Shown one piece after another: positions 1-11,820 of a stretch of DNA of 64,000 nucleotides. The DNA is taken from contig OZ024802.1 of the NCBI GenBank assembly GCA_964017045.1, positions 10,738,435 to 10,802,434 of the forward strand. The letters are read 5' to 3'. Below the pieces are notes generated by a model that was not told the origin of the DNA, did no database searches, and saw only the letters and a list, made by a program, of their open reading frames with translations. Each line of letters starts with the position of its first letter. Within the stretch, counting starts at the first letter, position 1. Made by a program: the position numbers and the translations under genes. This DNA comes from Omphiscola glabra. Its lineage: Eukaryota > Mollusca > Gastropoda > Lymnaeidae.

Positions 1-45
1 AGCCTTGGACGGTAACTCATCTAAGAGTTCAAACCAGGAGCCAGA
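1..45 (+). mobile_element. SINE fragment at window edge
   Basis: CCTTGG, then CGGTAACTCATCTAAGAG and TTCAAACC, match the body of the SINE at 16885-16935. The rest of the copy lies outside the window or is lost. Confidence 0.5.
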
Positions 46-960
46 ATGATCAATAAATTGATCGTGGGCCCTCAAACATAATAAGAAGAGAAGGAGAAGA
101 AAAGGAGCGGCATCTTCGGCAAACAGTCATACGGCTCACATCTCGGAGCGGCATCTTCGGCTCACAGTCATACGGCAAACAGTCATACGGCTCACATCTC
201 GACTGATACATCTGAAGCCCCCTTTGGTGGTAAAAGTCCCCGTAAGGAAGCTAGTGTTTTAAGTTACACAGGAACAAGGATTACCCAACATGACAAGTAT
301 CCGCTCGAAGCGGGTGGGGGACAATTTGACAATGAATGGAAAGGGAAATCACCCCCCAATCTAATCATGATAAAACATCTTGCTACAAATAGAAACAACT
401 TCTGAACAATCTTTTTGTATGTAGACAGAGGATTACGAGGGCATATTATTATGGCGCCCACGGCAAGAACTAAAACTACTAGTTAAAACAAGCTTCAGGA
501 AACCAATTAAAATAAGATACTTATATTTTTAACAAAAACACCAAATCAAGTTTGCATAATGACGTGTCAATTATTCGATACAAGTATTCTTACAAGCTAA
601 ACCGTTTAACTTTAACATTTCTTCCCTCCCCCAACCCCTTTTCTAATGGCGTATCTTGCCACACTCACAATATCCCTCTGTGTGTAGCGCACGGCCTTTA
701 GCGTGTTCAGTACATACAGCGGTATATTGCCAAATTCGTAACAAAGGGTTCGCAGCTACTATAAATTTGGATTTTTTTTAAAATTAGTACTTGATTTTAG
801 GCATATTTATTTTGGGACTAACGGTTCGCACGAACCTGACCGAACTGGTTCCAAACCACCACTGAGTACATACCAAAAGATATATTTAAAAAATAACAAC
901 ATCTTCTTAATGTAGGTTTGGGATTTCATAAGGGGCATCAAAGCAAAACCTATACTAACG
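46..960. other. No gene seen
   Basis: Short local repeats such as CATACGGCTCACATCTCG and GCGGCATCTTCGGC lie at about 105-205. The rest is unremarkable, with short frames only. Confidence 0.5.
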
Positions 961-1017
961 ATTACTTGAAAAGAAGAAAAATGAATGGCTCTTTGAAAGA
1001 CAAACATGGTGCCATCG

Positions 1018-1190
1018 ACACAATGCCAACGGTCACTTTTACGCTTTCACCTAACACAAAACACCATGTCACAAGTGACCAACACAATGCCAGCGGTCCC
1101 CTGTACGCCGTCACCTGACACAACACCATGTCACAAGTGACCAACACAATGCCAGCGGTCCTCTGTACGTCTTCACCTGACCCGTCACAC
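1018..1190. repeat. Tandem repeat, about 61-bp unit, 3 copies
   Basis: ACACAATGCCAGCGGTCC and CACCATGTCACAAGTGACC recur with a spacing of about 60-62 bp. Divergence between copies is visible. Confidence 0.8.
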
Positions 1191-1487
1191 CACGTCACAG
1201 TCACACACACGTCGTTACCATTACACAGCACAATATGTTAAGAGTCGCCATGTCAGTGCCACCGGTCAACAATACACACTTCTGCTACCCCATCTCTATT
1301 GGGCGTGTTGACCTTATTTTCGCCACATTCAAAGTCAACCGCGCTCCTATCACCCAAAGTCGCCCCTCCCACACTTCCAATCACCTCGCTCATTTTGTCC
1401 ATTGATTTGCTCCAGTAAAGCCATTCCCAGCAGGCGAAAAGCTTCTGGCGATGTTTTTTTAAATTTTATTTTACATGGGCTGTGAGA

Positions 1488-1728
1488 TGGACGGATGTCC
1501 TCAAAATACGCTGATAAGATGGACGGATGTCCTCAAAATACGCTGATAAGATGGACGGATGTCCTCAAAATATGCTGATAAGATGGACGGATGTCCTCAA
1601 AATACGCTGATAAGATGGACGGATGTCCTCAAAATATGCTGATAAAAAGGAAGGATGCCCTCAAAATACGCTGATAAGATGGACGGATGTTCTCAAAATA
1701 TGCTGATAAAAAGGAAGGATGTCCTCAG
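1488..1728. repeat. Minisatellite, 32-bp unit, about 7.5 copies
   Basis: The unit contains GATGGACGGATGTCCTCAAA and then ATACGCTGATAA. Variants carry AAAAGGAAGGATG in place of GATGGACGGATG. Confidence 0.95.
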
Positions 1729-2031
1729 TCTCTTGTTCTGATTGGCAACACTGGATTATTTTAAACACAATGGGTTATTTGTCATATTCTCCATCCGTTA
1801 AGTCCCCCACTAACACCGTGTATATTGAGAGGAGAGGGGTGAGGTTGGTGAAATAACATAGAAATATGGAGTGAGATGAAGTGCTAGGGTGGCGTGTAGA
1901 AATGAAAGCATTACAGTGAGTAGGGGAGGTGACTTTGATTCATAGACATAGAGGGGGGATAACTCTTGATGCCATGGTCGGACGTGTTGACGAAAATAGA
2001 GAAGAAAAAGATATAAATATCCGATGAAGGA

Positions 2032-2925
2032 CAATGGTCATTTAACCTTTATAATTGGTAGACAATGGTCATTCAACCTTTATAATTGGTAGATAATGGT
2101 CATTTAACCTTTATAATTGGTAGAAAATGGTCATTTAACCTATGGACATGATAGACATGGTCATTTAACCTATAGACTTGAAAGACATGGTCATTTAACC
2201 TATATAATTGGTAGATAATGGTCATTTAACCTGTAGACATGGTAGACAATGGTCATTTAACTTATAAAATTGGTAGAAAATGGTCATTTAACCTATATAA
2301 TTGGTAGAAAATGGTCATTTAACCTATAGACATGATAGACATGGTCATTTAACTTATATAATTGGTCGACAATCGTCATTTCACCTATATAATTGGTAGA
2401 AAGGGGTCATTTAACCTATATACTTGATAGACATGGTCATTTAACCTATATTCTTGATAGACATGGTCATTTAACCTATAGAAATGGTAGACAATGATTA
2501 AATAACCTACATAATTGGTAGACAATGATCATTTAACCTATATAATTGGTAGACAATGGTCATTTAACCTATATAATTGGTAGACAGTGGTCATTTAACC
2601 TATAGTCTTGATAGACAATGGTCATTTAACCTATATACTTGGTAGACGATGGTCATTTAACATATATAATTGGTAGACAATGGTCATTTAACCTATATAA
2701 TTGGTAGACAATGGTCATTTAACCTATATAATTGATAGACAATGGTAATTTAACCTAAGTAATTGGTAGACAATGGTCATTTAACCTATATACTTGGTAG
2801 ATAATGGTCATTTAACCTATAGACAATGATCATTTAACCTAGAGACATGTTAGACATGGTCATTTAACCTATAGACTTGATAGACAATGGTCAGTTAACC
2901 TATACAATTGGATAGACAAATATCC
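2032..2925. repeat. Minisatellite, about 31-bp unit, about 28 copies
   Basis: The unit contains ATGGTCATTTAACCTATA, then ATTGGTAGACA. Copies vary by point changes and small indels, so this array looks older than the 16- and 20-bp arrays. Confidence 0.95.
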
Positions 2926-3083
2926 AGATATCTGATGAAGGACCCGTCATATCTTCACAAAATTGTTCAAGTATAGTTATATAAATAACTAACTTAAGGC
3001 AAGGCCATGCATGTTCCAATCCTTAATTTTCTCTCAAATAGAGTGGTTAGATAAATCACATCGCGTCTACCAGGCCTGAGTGA

Positions 3084-3183
3084 TCCAGCGGGAGCACCTG
3101 TGCACATTCCAGCGGGAGCACGTGTGCACATTCCAGCGGGAGCACCTGTGCACATTCCAGCGGGAGCACCTGTGCACATTCCA
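3084..3183. repeat. Minisatellite, 24-bp unit, about 4 copies
   Basis: GGAGCACCTGTGCACATTCC recurs every 24 bp with a single substitution in one copy. The frame that crosses it is a by-product of the repeat. Confidence 0.95.
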
Positions 3184-3356
3184 CACAAAATTTTTCAATT
3201 CAATTTTATTTTTAATTGTTAAAAGAACGCATTCTTTTTTTTTAATTTCATCTTTTTAGCCCTTTTCCCCCTCCCCCCAACCCTTGTACTATTAATAGAT
3301 TCGGCGCTGCCCATCTCTACCTCCTTAACTCTATTCTTCATCCTATGTGGTCATTC

Positions 3357-4056
3357 CAGTTTTTCTAACTCCTGGGAAATTTCGCAAATTGTGGGAATTT
3401 GTTATCAAAATTGTTGAAAAAAGGGAACTCGGGAATTTTTAGGAAAATAGCTTGAAAATCTGGGAATTTTAGTTTTAATGTCAGACCTTTTTTTTCATGT
3501 TTTCATAAAAAAATGTTTCCCGCAAACTGCTAATTATTTGGATAAATTGGAAGTTTGTTATATTGAAAATGTGTAATAAAATTTAAATGCTTCCCATTGG
3601 CTCACATGATCACGTGGTGATGTCAATTTTGCAAAGTGCTGCTCTCTGTAATGGATAAAGGAACAACAAAACAAAAAAAAAACAAAAAACAAAAAAAACT
3701 TAGACAAACCAACACATAAAAACACAGCTGTGTAATATTACTGTTTTTTTTTAAAAATAAATCTGATCAACATTATTAAATTGCAAACGTGTCATACCTT
3801 TATTTAATTTTGTGTGTGTGTGTGTGTGTTTTATTTTTGTTAATCAATTTTATACAAATTAAGCTGGATCTAGTTAACCATGTTCAGCCGCCCCCCCCCC
3901 CCCCAATAGTTTAGGCTAAATAATGACCTCAATTTAAGTGGATATTAAAATTATCAAGTTTGTAATAAATTTAAAATATTGGGAATTTTCCCTGAAATGA
4001 GGAAATGTTTTCAATCGCGCCTGGGGAAAAGTTGACAGCGCGAGTTAGAAACACTG
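3357..4056. mobile_element. hAT-like non-autonomous element
   Basis: The left end CAGTTTTTCTAACTC and the right end, on the minus strand, CAGTGTTTCTAACTC, match at 14 of 15 bases. Inside are short GGGAATTT repeats near both ends, a (GT)n run at 3811-3829 and a C-run near 3889. No target duplication is clear. No coding frame. Confidence 0.6.
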
Positions 4057-4070
4057 CTTATATCTAACCG

Positions 4071-4585
4071 GTCAACCCATCCTTCGAACCCGTCGTACCT
4101 GACCACTCAGCCCACCCATCTATCCCGTCATACCTGACCACTCAGCCCAACCATCTATCCCATCATACCTGACCACTCAGTCCATTCACCGATCCCATCC
4201 TACCTGATCACTCAGCCCATCCACCTATCCCATCATACCTGACCACTCAGCCCATCCACCTATTCCATCCTACCTGACCACTCAGCCCATCCACCTATTC
4301 CATCCTACCTGACCACTCAGCCCATCCACCTATTCCATCCTACCTGACCACTCAGCCCATCCACCTATCCCATCAAACCTGATCACTCAGCCCATCCACC
4401 TATCCCATCAAACCTGATCACTCAGCCCATCCACCTATCCCATCATACCTGATCACTCAGCCCATCCACCTATCCCATCAAACCTGATCACTCAGCCCAT
4501 CCACCTATCCCATCATACCTGACCACTCAGCCCATCCACCTATTCCATCCTACCTGACCACTCAGCCCATCCATCTACCCCGCCA
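4071..4585. repeat. Minisatellite, 35-bp unit, about 14 copies
   Basis: The unit contains CCTGACCACTCAGCCCATCC and then ACCTATCCCATCATA. A higher-order pattern is visible: TATCCCATCA and TATTCCATCC variants occur in runs. Confidence 0.95.
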
Positions 4586-4618
4586 AATGCACCAATCCCC
4601 ACTTTCCCAGTAAAAACG

Positions 4619-4901
4619 ATTTACCGGAAATTTGATCGAAAGAAATTTCGTCGACGGAAAATTGATCGACGGAAATTTGATCGAATCTTTTTTTCAGTGC
4701 AGACGTTGAAATTTTCGTCAAATTTCTTTTTGAACGCACCATACTATATCGTAAAACATAATATTGCGTTCAAAAAGAAATTTGACGCAATATTTTAACG
4801 TATAAATTTTAAAAAACGATTCGACCAAATTTCCGTTCGATCAAATTTCCGTCGATCAATTTCCATCGATCAAATTTCTTTTGATCAAATTTCCGGATAC
4901 G
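4619..4901. mobile_element. Foldback/palindromic MITE with 9-bp TSD
   Basis: The element is almost wholly an inverted repeat: CCGGAAATTTGATC near each end, several CGATCAAATTTCCG-type sub-repeats, and an inner pair CGTCAAATTTCTTTTTGAAC with its reverse complement at about 4717 and 4766. It is flanked by perfect 9-bp direct repeats GTAAAAACG (4610-4618 and 4902-4910). A 9-bp duplication suits Mutator-like elements, but the class is inferred. Confidence 0.7.
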
Positions 4902-4910
4902 GTAAAAACG

Positions 4911-6366
4911 TCTACCCGTATATTGCCTCACAAGCTGCCTGAATCTTTCTTTCACACGCGACGTAAGGCAGACCCACAGAATGACAGATCTACCAACTTA
5001 CAATCACAGCCAGTGCCATTACCTAGAAACCATTACTTCTGCGCTGGTTTTTCTTTGTTGTAGCTGTAAATGCAAAATAATTATTTAAAAAAATAAAATA
5101 AATAAGAACTAGGCTACATACTTCATAAGATGAAATCTAGACTTCATCGACATTTACCACAAGCTATCTTCAGTTACACGAAGCAATTTTTGGAGAAGAA
5201 AAATCATCAATTTATGCATACAAGACTAAATAATATAACAATCAGTTTTCAAACAAACTAAAAAATAAACAACTTGGTACTGATTAAAACAACAGATAGC
5301 TGAAAGCAGACGACGCAAAGTTTAAATTGCGGAGAAATAGGAAATACGGTGATCGTGAATCGGAAGTCACCACGTGACGTCACATAACTTCAGCTGACAG
5401 CCATTTATTAATCACAACACAGCTGCAGACGACATAGGTTAAAGGTTACGTTTACAATCTCGCGTAGACATTCAAACGTCGATTTCGTGGCGAAAGAGTG
5501 TGAAAATTTTCTACTTACTGTGTTCTTCTGTGGATTTAGAACCTCGAATTGAAAGCACAACTCGCTATGGTGACCAGCGTCACACTGCTCTCACAATGAA
5601 CGCTATAAATGACCTTTGACACGCGCTTTAAGAGCTTTACAAGAAATGCAGGTCTTAATTCCAATCCCATTCTTGAATGTGATTACGAAGATGAAATGCG
5701 AAATTCCTTGGAAACATTTATGCACCGTTGTACTTTTGTCAATGATTGAAGTTTGTCACCTCTAGGGGGAGAGATAGAAGGGGAAAAAAGGGAAGGGGGG
5801 CTTCAAGCAAATAGATAAATAAAGCTCCACCAAAGGTCACGTGAGCTTACTTGTAGGAGCCCAACACATGCACGCGGTAAGCTCAGTGGAAAGATTGGGT
5901 GAGGCCAGATGGGGGGGATGCTACCAGTGGCGCTAAAATGACGACAAGTCTGGTGGATTTTGGTTGAGTGAGGGCGAGATGGGTTGAGGAACGTGAGGGG
6001 GAGGGGCAGTGAGGGAGGGAGGGGTGGCTGTCGAGGTAAAAGGGAAAAGAAAACAAGTTGCGTTTTTAGTAAGAAGTGGAGGGAGTAGGGGGAAGGTGCT
6101 TTATGACCCACCCCTTACAAACACACACGGATATAAATGGATACATAAATTAATATATAGATAAATACTTATTAATAAATATATTTATAATTCCTAAAAC
6201 AGATACATATTAAGATCGATACATATAAATGTATATAGATGCATAGACACTTTTATATACATGTCATATATTATAGATATATATTTTTCATACTAATGGA
6301 AGAGAAGGAAATTTTTTGTCTTTAAGGCTACTCGTTTGCTTGTAGTGTGTGTCTGTTTGTTGGGAT
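4911..6366. other. No gene supported; possible unrecognised promoter near 5.3-5.6 kb
   Basis: A palindromic CRE-like TGACGTCA lies at 5375-5382, next to CACGTG. CG dinucleotides are commoner here than around it. A G-rich/C-poor stretch lies at 5760-6090 and an AT-rich one at 6120-6300. I see no exon that I can assign. Confidence 0.3.
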
Positions 6367-6390
6367 TGTGTGTGTGTGTGTGTGTGTGCG
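6367..6390. repeat. (GT)n microsatellite
   Basis: A simple TG run, interrupted once. Confidence 0.9.
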
Positions 6391-6703
6391 AGCCTGCGCG
6401 TGGGTATATGCTATTTGTACATACCGGTATTCGGGAAGAGTAAATAAAGGGGCAAGAGAGGGGTGGATGTCAGGATTAGACCTGTCAATGCAAACATAGC
6501 CCCACAATCTTAGCCAGTCACAGAGAGGCCATCTCAGCCGTACGTACACAGGAATTCTGTTTTGTTATGATTTAAGAATGGTACAATACAGCAAGTAGTT
6601 TGGAAACATATTTTTTTCCTATTGTGAATGAAAATGAAATCGGGTTTTCTTTTAATTGCATCAATATTTTTTTTAAAGAAACAGATGCTACCGTAGAGGG
6701 AAA

Positions 6704-6705
<2 letters not shown>

Positions 6706-6750
<45 letters not shown>

Positions 6751-6772
6751 TGTGTGTGAGTGTGCGTGTGTG
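6706..6772. repeat. (GT)n microsatellite
   Basis: A TG run of more than 40 bp with a few interruptions. The cysteine/valine and histidine/threonine frames on the two strands are artefacts of it. Confidence 0.95.
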
Positions 6773-7559
6773 GGGGCCATAATTTTTTTAATTTTTACAC
6801 CAACGTAAGTTTCAAACGATTGATTATCCAGTGAACTGCCCCCCTCCCCCTCCCCCAATGAACCATACAGTAATGCAATGCAATATGGCACTGTTAATTA
6901 TAATGCTAAACATTCAGTTGTTCTTACGAGTGTGTTGGTTTATCTGGCAACACGGTGTTGTTTAACTGTTTGCTCTCCCCATCTCATCCCAGTGTAGACA
7001 TAAGAAAATTGGATGCACCCAAGCAATGCCAATCAATAAATCTGGCCAGATTTTCTGATATTGAGGTACCGAATGAGAAAAGATAATTTATAAACTAAGA
7101 CAAATCGTCATGGAAATAAATAAGGGACTCTTACTGGCAGCAAAAAAAATTGGGTGCGATGGAGAGCTCTGGTAGCACTTTTTGTTGTACACAAGGCTTG
7201 ATTGTAAGAAAATGTAGAGAAATATCATAGACGCCATAATTGTGCGAGACTGATTAGCCCCAAACGTTGGGAGTTAAAAGTACATCTGACCGACAAATAA
7301 TTGGGCATTGACCCACACAACGTGGACTTTGATGCAAACAGGGATTTGAATCTACACTCCAGGATGTTGAGGTTGTGAAATTTTGCTTCTAATCGACCAA
7401 GAATTTACCATTGTTACGTCAATCAATAATAATGCTGGTGTTGACAAAAATCTTTTTGTGTTTTTTTTTAATTGGAGAGCACGTCTGAAACTTTTAAAGG
7501 TGGTAAGTTGATAGTTATGGTAAACCCAGTTTTCTGTTATTAATGAAATAAGATTATGG
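6773..7559. other. No gene seen
   Basis: Plain AT-rich sequence with only short frames, up to the SPIN-like element. Confidence 0.4.
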
Positions 7560-7567
7560 ATTTATGC

Positions 7568-7746
7568 CAGCGGGTCTCAATCTGTGGGTCGTGACCCCTT
7601 TCATACGGGTCGCCGAAGACCATCACAAAACACATATACTCTACAGTCATGAAGTAGCAACGAAAATAAGTTTGTGTTTGGGGGTCGCCACAACATGACG
7701 AAATGGATTAAAGGGGTCACGGGAGTATGAAGGTTAAGAACCACTG
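7568..7746. mobile_element. SPIN-like non-autonomous hAT transposon with perfect 8-bp TSD
   Basis: A 179-bp element starting CAGCGGGTCTCAA and ending TTAAGAACCACTG, flanked by perfect 8-bp direct repeats ATTTATGC (7560-7567 and 7747-7754), the hAT hallmark. Its terminal parts (GTGGGTCGTGACCCC, GACCATCACAAAACACATAT, CATGAAGTAGCAACGAAAAT) look nearly identical to my memory of SPIN/OposCharlie non-autonomous copies from tetrapods. It has no coding capacity. Confidence 0.85.
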
Positions 7747-7835
7747 ATTTATGCCATTTTAAGATGTCTTTTTATAAATTAGTGTTTATGCGGCAGGGCT
7801 TCAGTTTCCATTTACGACAGAAAGCTACAATGCAC

Positions 7836-7952
7836 AGATGGCTAAAATTGATCACATTACAGATTGCGACAATAGTCACATACTCAAATTGCTATAATGG
7901 TCACATTACTCAAATGGCTACAGTTGTGACGTGACACAGATTGCTACAATGA
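7836..7952. repeat. Degenerate tandem repeat, about 28-bp unit, 4 copies
   Basis: Variants of TGGCTAAAATTGATCACATTAC recur (for example GCTATAATGGTCACATTACT). Strongly diverged. Confidence 0.6.
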
Positions 7953-8054
7953 AAAGTACATAATAATATTCGGTTTTTATTTTTATTTAAGATCAGTATT
8001 TCAATAACCAATGAAATTTTTCCATAGACCTCTTGTACATCAAAAAGTGACCAA

Positions 8055-8390
8055 TCCATTCACCCCCTTCACCCCATTCAACTCATTCACCCCATTCCTC
8101 CCATTCGCCCCAATCCTCACATTACCCCGATTCCTCCCATTCATCCGATTCCTCCTATTCTTACCATTCATCCCATTCCTACCATTTACCCCATTCCTAC
8201 AATTCATCCCATTCCTACCATTCACCCCATTCCTACCATTCACCCCCTTGCTCCCATTCCTACCATTCACCCCATTCCTCCCATTCAACCCATTCCTCCC
8301 ATTCCTACCATTCACCCCATTCCTCCCATTCACCCCATTCCTACCATTCACCCCATTCACCCCATTCACCCCATTCCTCCCATTTCTCCC
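8055..8390. repeat. Strand-asymmetric minisatellite, 9/18-bp units
   Basis: Units such as CCATTCCTACCATTCACC repeat with a 9-bp sub-period for about 335 bp. The plus strand is nearly free of G. Because the period is a multiple of three, both strands stay open (proline/phenylalanine and asparagine/glycine/arginine repeats), but no start context or splice signal suggests a gene. Confidence 0.95.
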
Positions 8391-9055
8391 TGTCGAAATG
8401 TAAAATTTTCATTTTATGACTTGCCAACAAGAGTATTAAAACGGTTCTCAAAATGAAACAAGAAGGATCACTTTTTATCTTTTCAAATTTATGTTCGTCA
8501 TTTTATTTCTTCAACTTTTTTAAACGGCTAATTTAGTGACACCACCCCCTTCCCTCATACCAGGTCTCTCTATACAAACACATGCACCTTTCCCATCCCC
8601 ACTCTCTGTGTTACCAGGCGAGTATCCGACGCTAATCAATAACTTGTATAGAGAAACAGCTGAAAGAGGGAAGGTAGCAGGAGAAGACGTGAGCGGACAA
8701 GATTATTTTAAGAACGAGAGATAGAGAGAGTGAGGACGAGTAAAATTAGTTTAAAAAAAAAAAAAAGACTGATGTATCATACATCACGTAAGAATGTAAA
8801 CTTAACTCTGTGCATTTTTGGACGATAAATTAAGGATTTTTATAAAAATAACCTTGACCTTGCATGTAAGAATCATATAAAAATGTATGATTTAGCTGTT
8901 GAAGTTTTGTCATGGAAGATGGACACTGACCAAAAGTGGGGATAAATAGTTGGATTATCCAGCATGGAGGAAATTGGATGAGATCGGGTGATTCGTTGAT
9001 TAACGGATGAGATTTTGAACATGGCGGACGATTCAAATATTCCTTCAAGAGATTT

Positions 9056-9775
9056 GGATACGTTGATACATGGATACGTTGATACATGGATACGTTGATA
9101 CATGGATACGTTGATACATGGATACGTTGATACATGGATACGTTGATACATGGATACGTTGATACATGGATACGTTGATACATGGATACGTTGATACATG
9201 GATACGTTGATATATGGATACGTTGATACATGGATACGTTGATACATGGATACGTTGATACATGGATACGTTGATACATGGATACGTTGATACATGGATA
9301 CGTTGATACATGGATACGTTGATACATGGATACGTTGATACATGGATACGTTGATACATGGATACGTTGATACATGGATACGTTGATACATGGATACGTT
9401 GATACATGGATACGTTGATACATGGATACGTTGATACATGGATACGTTGATACATGGATACGTTGATACATGGATACGTTGATACATGGATACGTTGATA
9501 CATGGATACGTTGATACATGGATACGTTGATACATGGATACGTTGATACATGGATACGTTGATACATGGATACGTTGATATATGGATACGTTGATACATG
9601 TATACGTTGATACATGGATACGTTGATACATGGATACGTTGATACATGGATACGTTGATACATGGATACGTTGATACATGGATACGTTGATACATGGATA
9701 CGTTGATACATGGATACGTTGATACATGGATACGTTGATACATGGATACGTTGATATATGGATACGTTGATACAT
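9056..9775. repeat. Minisatellite, 16-bp unit, exactly 45 copies without indel
   Basis: GGATACGTTGATACAT repeats in perfect register from 9056 to 9775 (720 bp). Only a few substitutions occur (TATATGG at about 9210, 9578 and 9752; CATGTATACG at about 9596). The unit length is not a multiple of three, so all three minus-strand frames are open and give the same 16-aa repeat. This is a consequence of the repeat and not evidence of coding. Confidence 0.98.
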
Positions 9776-10788
9776 CCACAGGCAGATAGGCCTCGGATAT
9801 TTAATGGCCCTAAAAATGTGATAAGGAAAAATTTAAATCTTGAAGAGAGGGGGGCTACAAAAAAGTGTCAGCGGGCCTCCAGAAGTCACACGACGGCATT
9901 ACATAGAAGTCACGTGATAAGACAACCAGTGCTGCAGACTTATTTTTGACCATTCTGGCTCGAGCTTATAACGTCACACAATGTTAAATTGTCATTAATT
10001 TTTTTAAATGTGATTAACAGAGCATACAAATATGGCGCTGAGTGTCAGACCCTGTCTTAGAAATAAAATATGGCTATAGACACGGAACGAAATGGATGGA
10101 TGAGCACTAGCGCAACAAAGATATGAACATATTATGGATTAATTTGGTTGTAATAACGATGTGATATGTGGATAGTGCAAGAAAATGGATAGACAGATGA
10201 AGAAATGAAGAAATTTATCAGGAAGTTGATCAACAACCTTATCTTAGACCTAGGACGCTACGCTTATCTTAGACCTAGAGAGATAACAACTTGGAATGAA
10301 TCTCATTCTGACCACACATTAATTAATCCATCAAAGCTTGTCGAATCTTCTACTTAAATCTACTTCTATCGTCTGCGAAATATTTCTTGTTTTTTCTTGA
10401 CACTATTATTTGTAAAATTGGTCTGCCATTTTGTTACACGTGTTATTCAAGTTACGTCTACGTAACAACGAAATAATATAAATATTAATAATAATAATAT
10501 GACTGGTAGTGAAACTATCAATTGGCTTCCTTTGAAAATTTCGTGTTTTATTTTTTTCTCGTTACCAAATGTTGTTAAACAGCAGTGTGGAATACAGAAG
10601 ATTTATATTTTGTGTTGTTTAACGAAAAGGTGATCGAAAATGTTAAACAATAATCGCTGAAATAATGATGGAATATTGAACACAAAAATAATAACAAACC
10701 ACATTGATCGTGTCTAGTAAACAAACCACAGGCTTGAAAAAAAGAAATCTTGAGATATTCGAGGTGAATTTACATTCAATTTTCTTAA
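9776..10788. other. No gene seen
   Basis: AT-rich unique-looking sequence. A short direct repeat, TTATCTTAGACCTAG, occurs at about 10239 and 10264. Confidence 0.4.
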
Positions 10789-10890
10789 ACAGTGGCGTCA
10801 CTAAGTGGGTGCAGGCCGCACCGGGTAACACCAAACAATGTGGCGCATCTGTTCTTATCTTATTTAATAACTCTTGCGACCACTTGTAAT
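10789..10890. mobile_element. Terminal fragment of a DNA transposon
   Basis: CAGTGGCGTCACTAAGTGGG followed by GCCGCACCGGGTAACACC recalls a very common invertebrate and fish transposon end. Only one end is seen; the minisatellite begins shortly after. Confidence 0.35.
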
Positions 10891-10974
10891 AACAAAAAGT
10901 TACCCGATTCAATGATTGGCAAGACGGTTAAGTTTTCGGAGAGATCAATATTTATTTTAACGATACTGTTTCAA

Positions 10975-11670
10975 CTAACTTGATAGTACTAACTAACTAT
11001 GTACACTAACCGGATAGTACTAACTATGTCAACTAACCGGATAGTACTAACTATATATAACTATATCAACTAACCGGATAGTACTAACTAACTATCTCAA
11101 CTAACAGGATAGTACTAACTAACTATCTCAACTAACCGGATAGTACTAACTATATATAACTATATCAACTAACCGGATAGTACGTACTAACTATCTCAAC
11201 TAACAGGATAGTACTAACTAACTATCTCAACTAACCGGATAGTACTAACTATATATAACTATATCAACTAACCGGATAGTACTAACTAACTATCTCAACT
11301 AACAGGATAGTACTAACTAACTATCTCAACTAACCGGATAGTACTAACTAACTATGTCAACTAACCGGATAGTACTAACTAACTATCTCAACTAACAGGA
11401 TAGTACTAACTAACTATGTCAACTAACCGGATAGTACTAACTATATATAACTATATCAACTAACCGGATAGTACTAACTAACTATCTCAACTAACAGGAT
11501 AGTACTAACTAACTATGTCAACTAACCGGATAGTACTAACTATATATAACTATATCAACTAACCGGATAGTACTAACTAACTATCTCAACTAACAGGATA
11601 GTACTAACTAACTATCTCAACTAACCGGATAGTACTAACTAACTATCTCAACTAACCGGATAGTACTAAT
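10975..11670. repeat. Minisatellite, 31-bp unit with variant units, about 22 copies
   Basis: The unit contains CAACTAACCGGATAGTACTA. Two main variants alternate: one with ACTAACTATCTCAAC and one with ACTATATATAACTATATC, giving a higher-order structure. Confidence 0.95.
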
Positions 11671-11820
11671 TATACTGACTCCTGGAGCACATATGCCCCA
11701 AAGAAAGCTCCAGAATTGCCCCCAATAGCACCAGGGCCCCAAAACACGAGTGTCCTACACGCGGGCAGCCTTTTCAGACACAAATAGGACGCACAAGCTA
11801 CCTATATACTTACTGTCAAA

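Noticed and set aside
5803..6111. 102-aa minus-strand proline/serine-rich frame
   Set aside because: The frame arises from a purine/pyrimidine-biased stretch. No domain, no splice support, no homology that I recognise.
8011..8403. 130-aa proline/phenylalanine-rich frame and the opposite asparagine/glycine-rich frame
   Set aside because: Both follow from a 9/18-bp repeat whose length is a multiple of three.
8830..9779. Three long overlapping minus-strand frames of 244-300 aa with a YQRIHVST repeat
   Set aside because: A stop-free 16-bp tandem repeat opens all three frames automatically. No start context, splice sites or flanking domain support translation.
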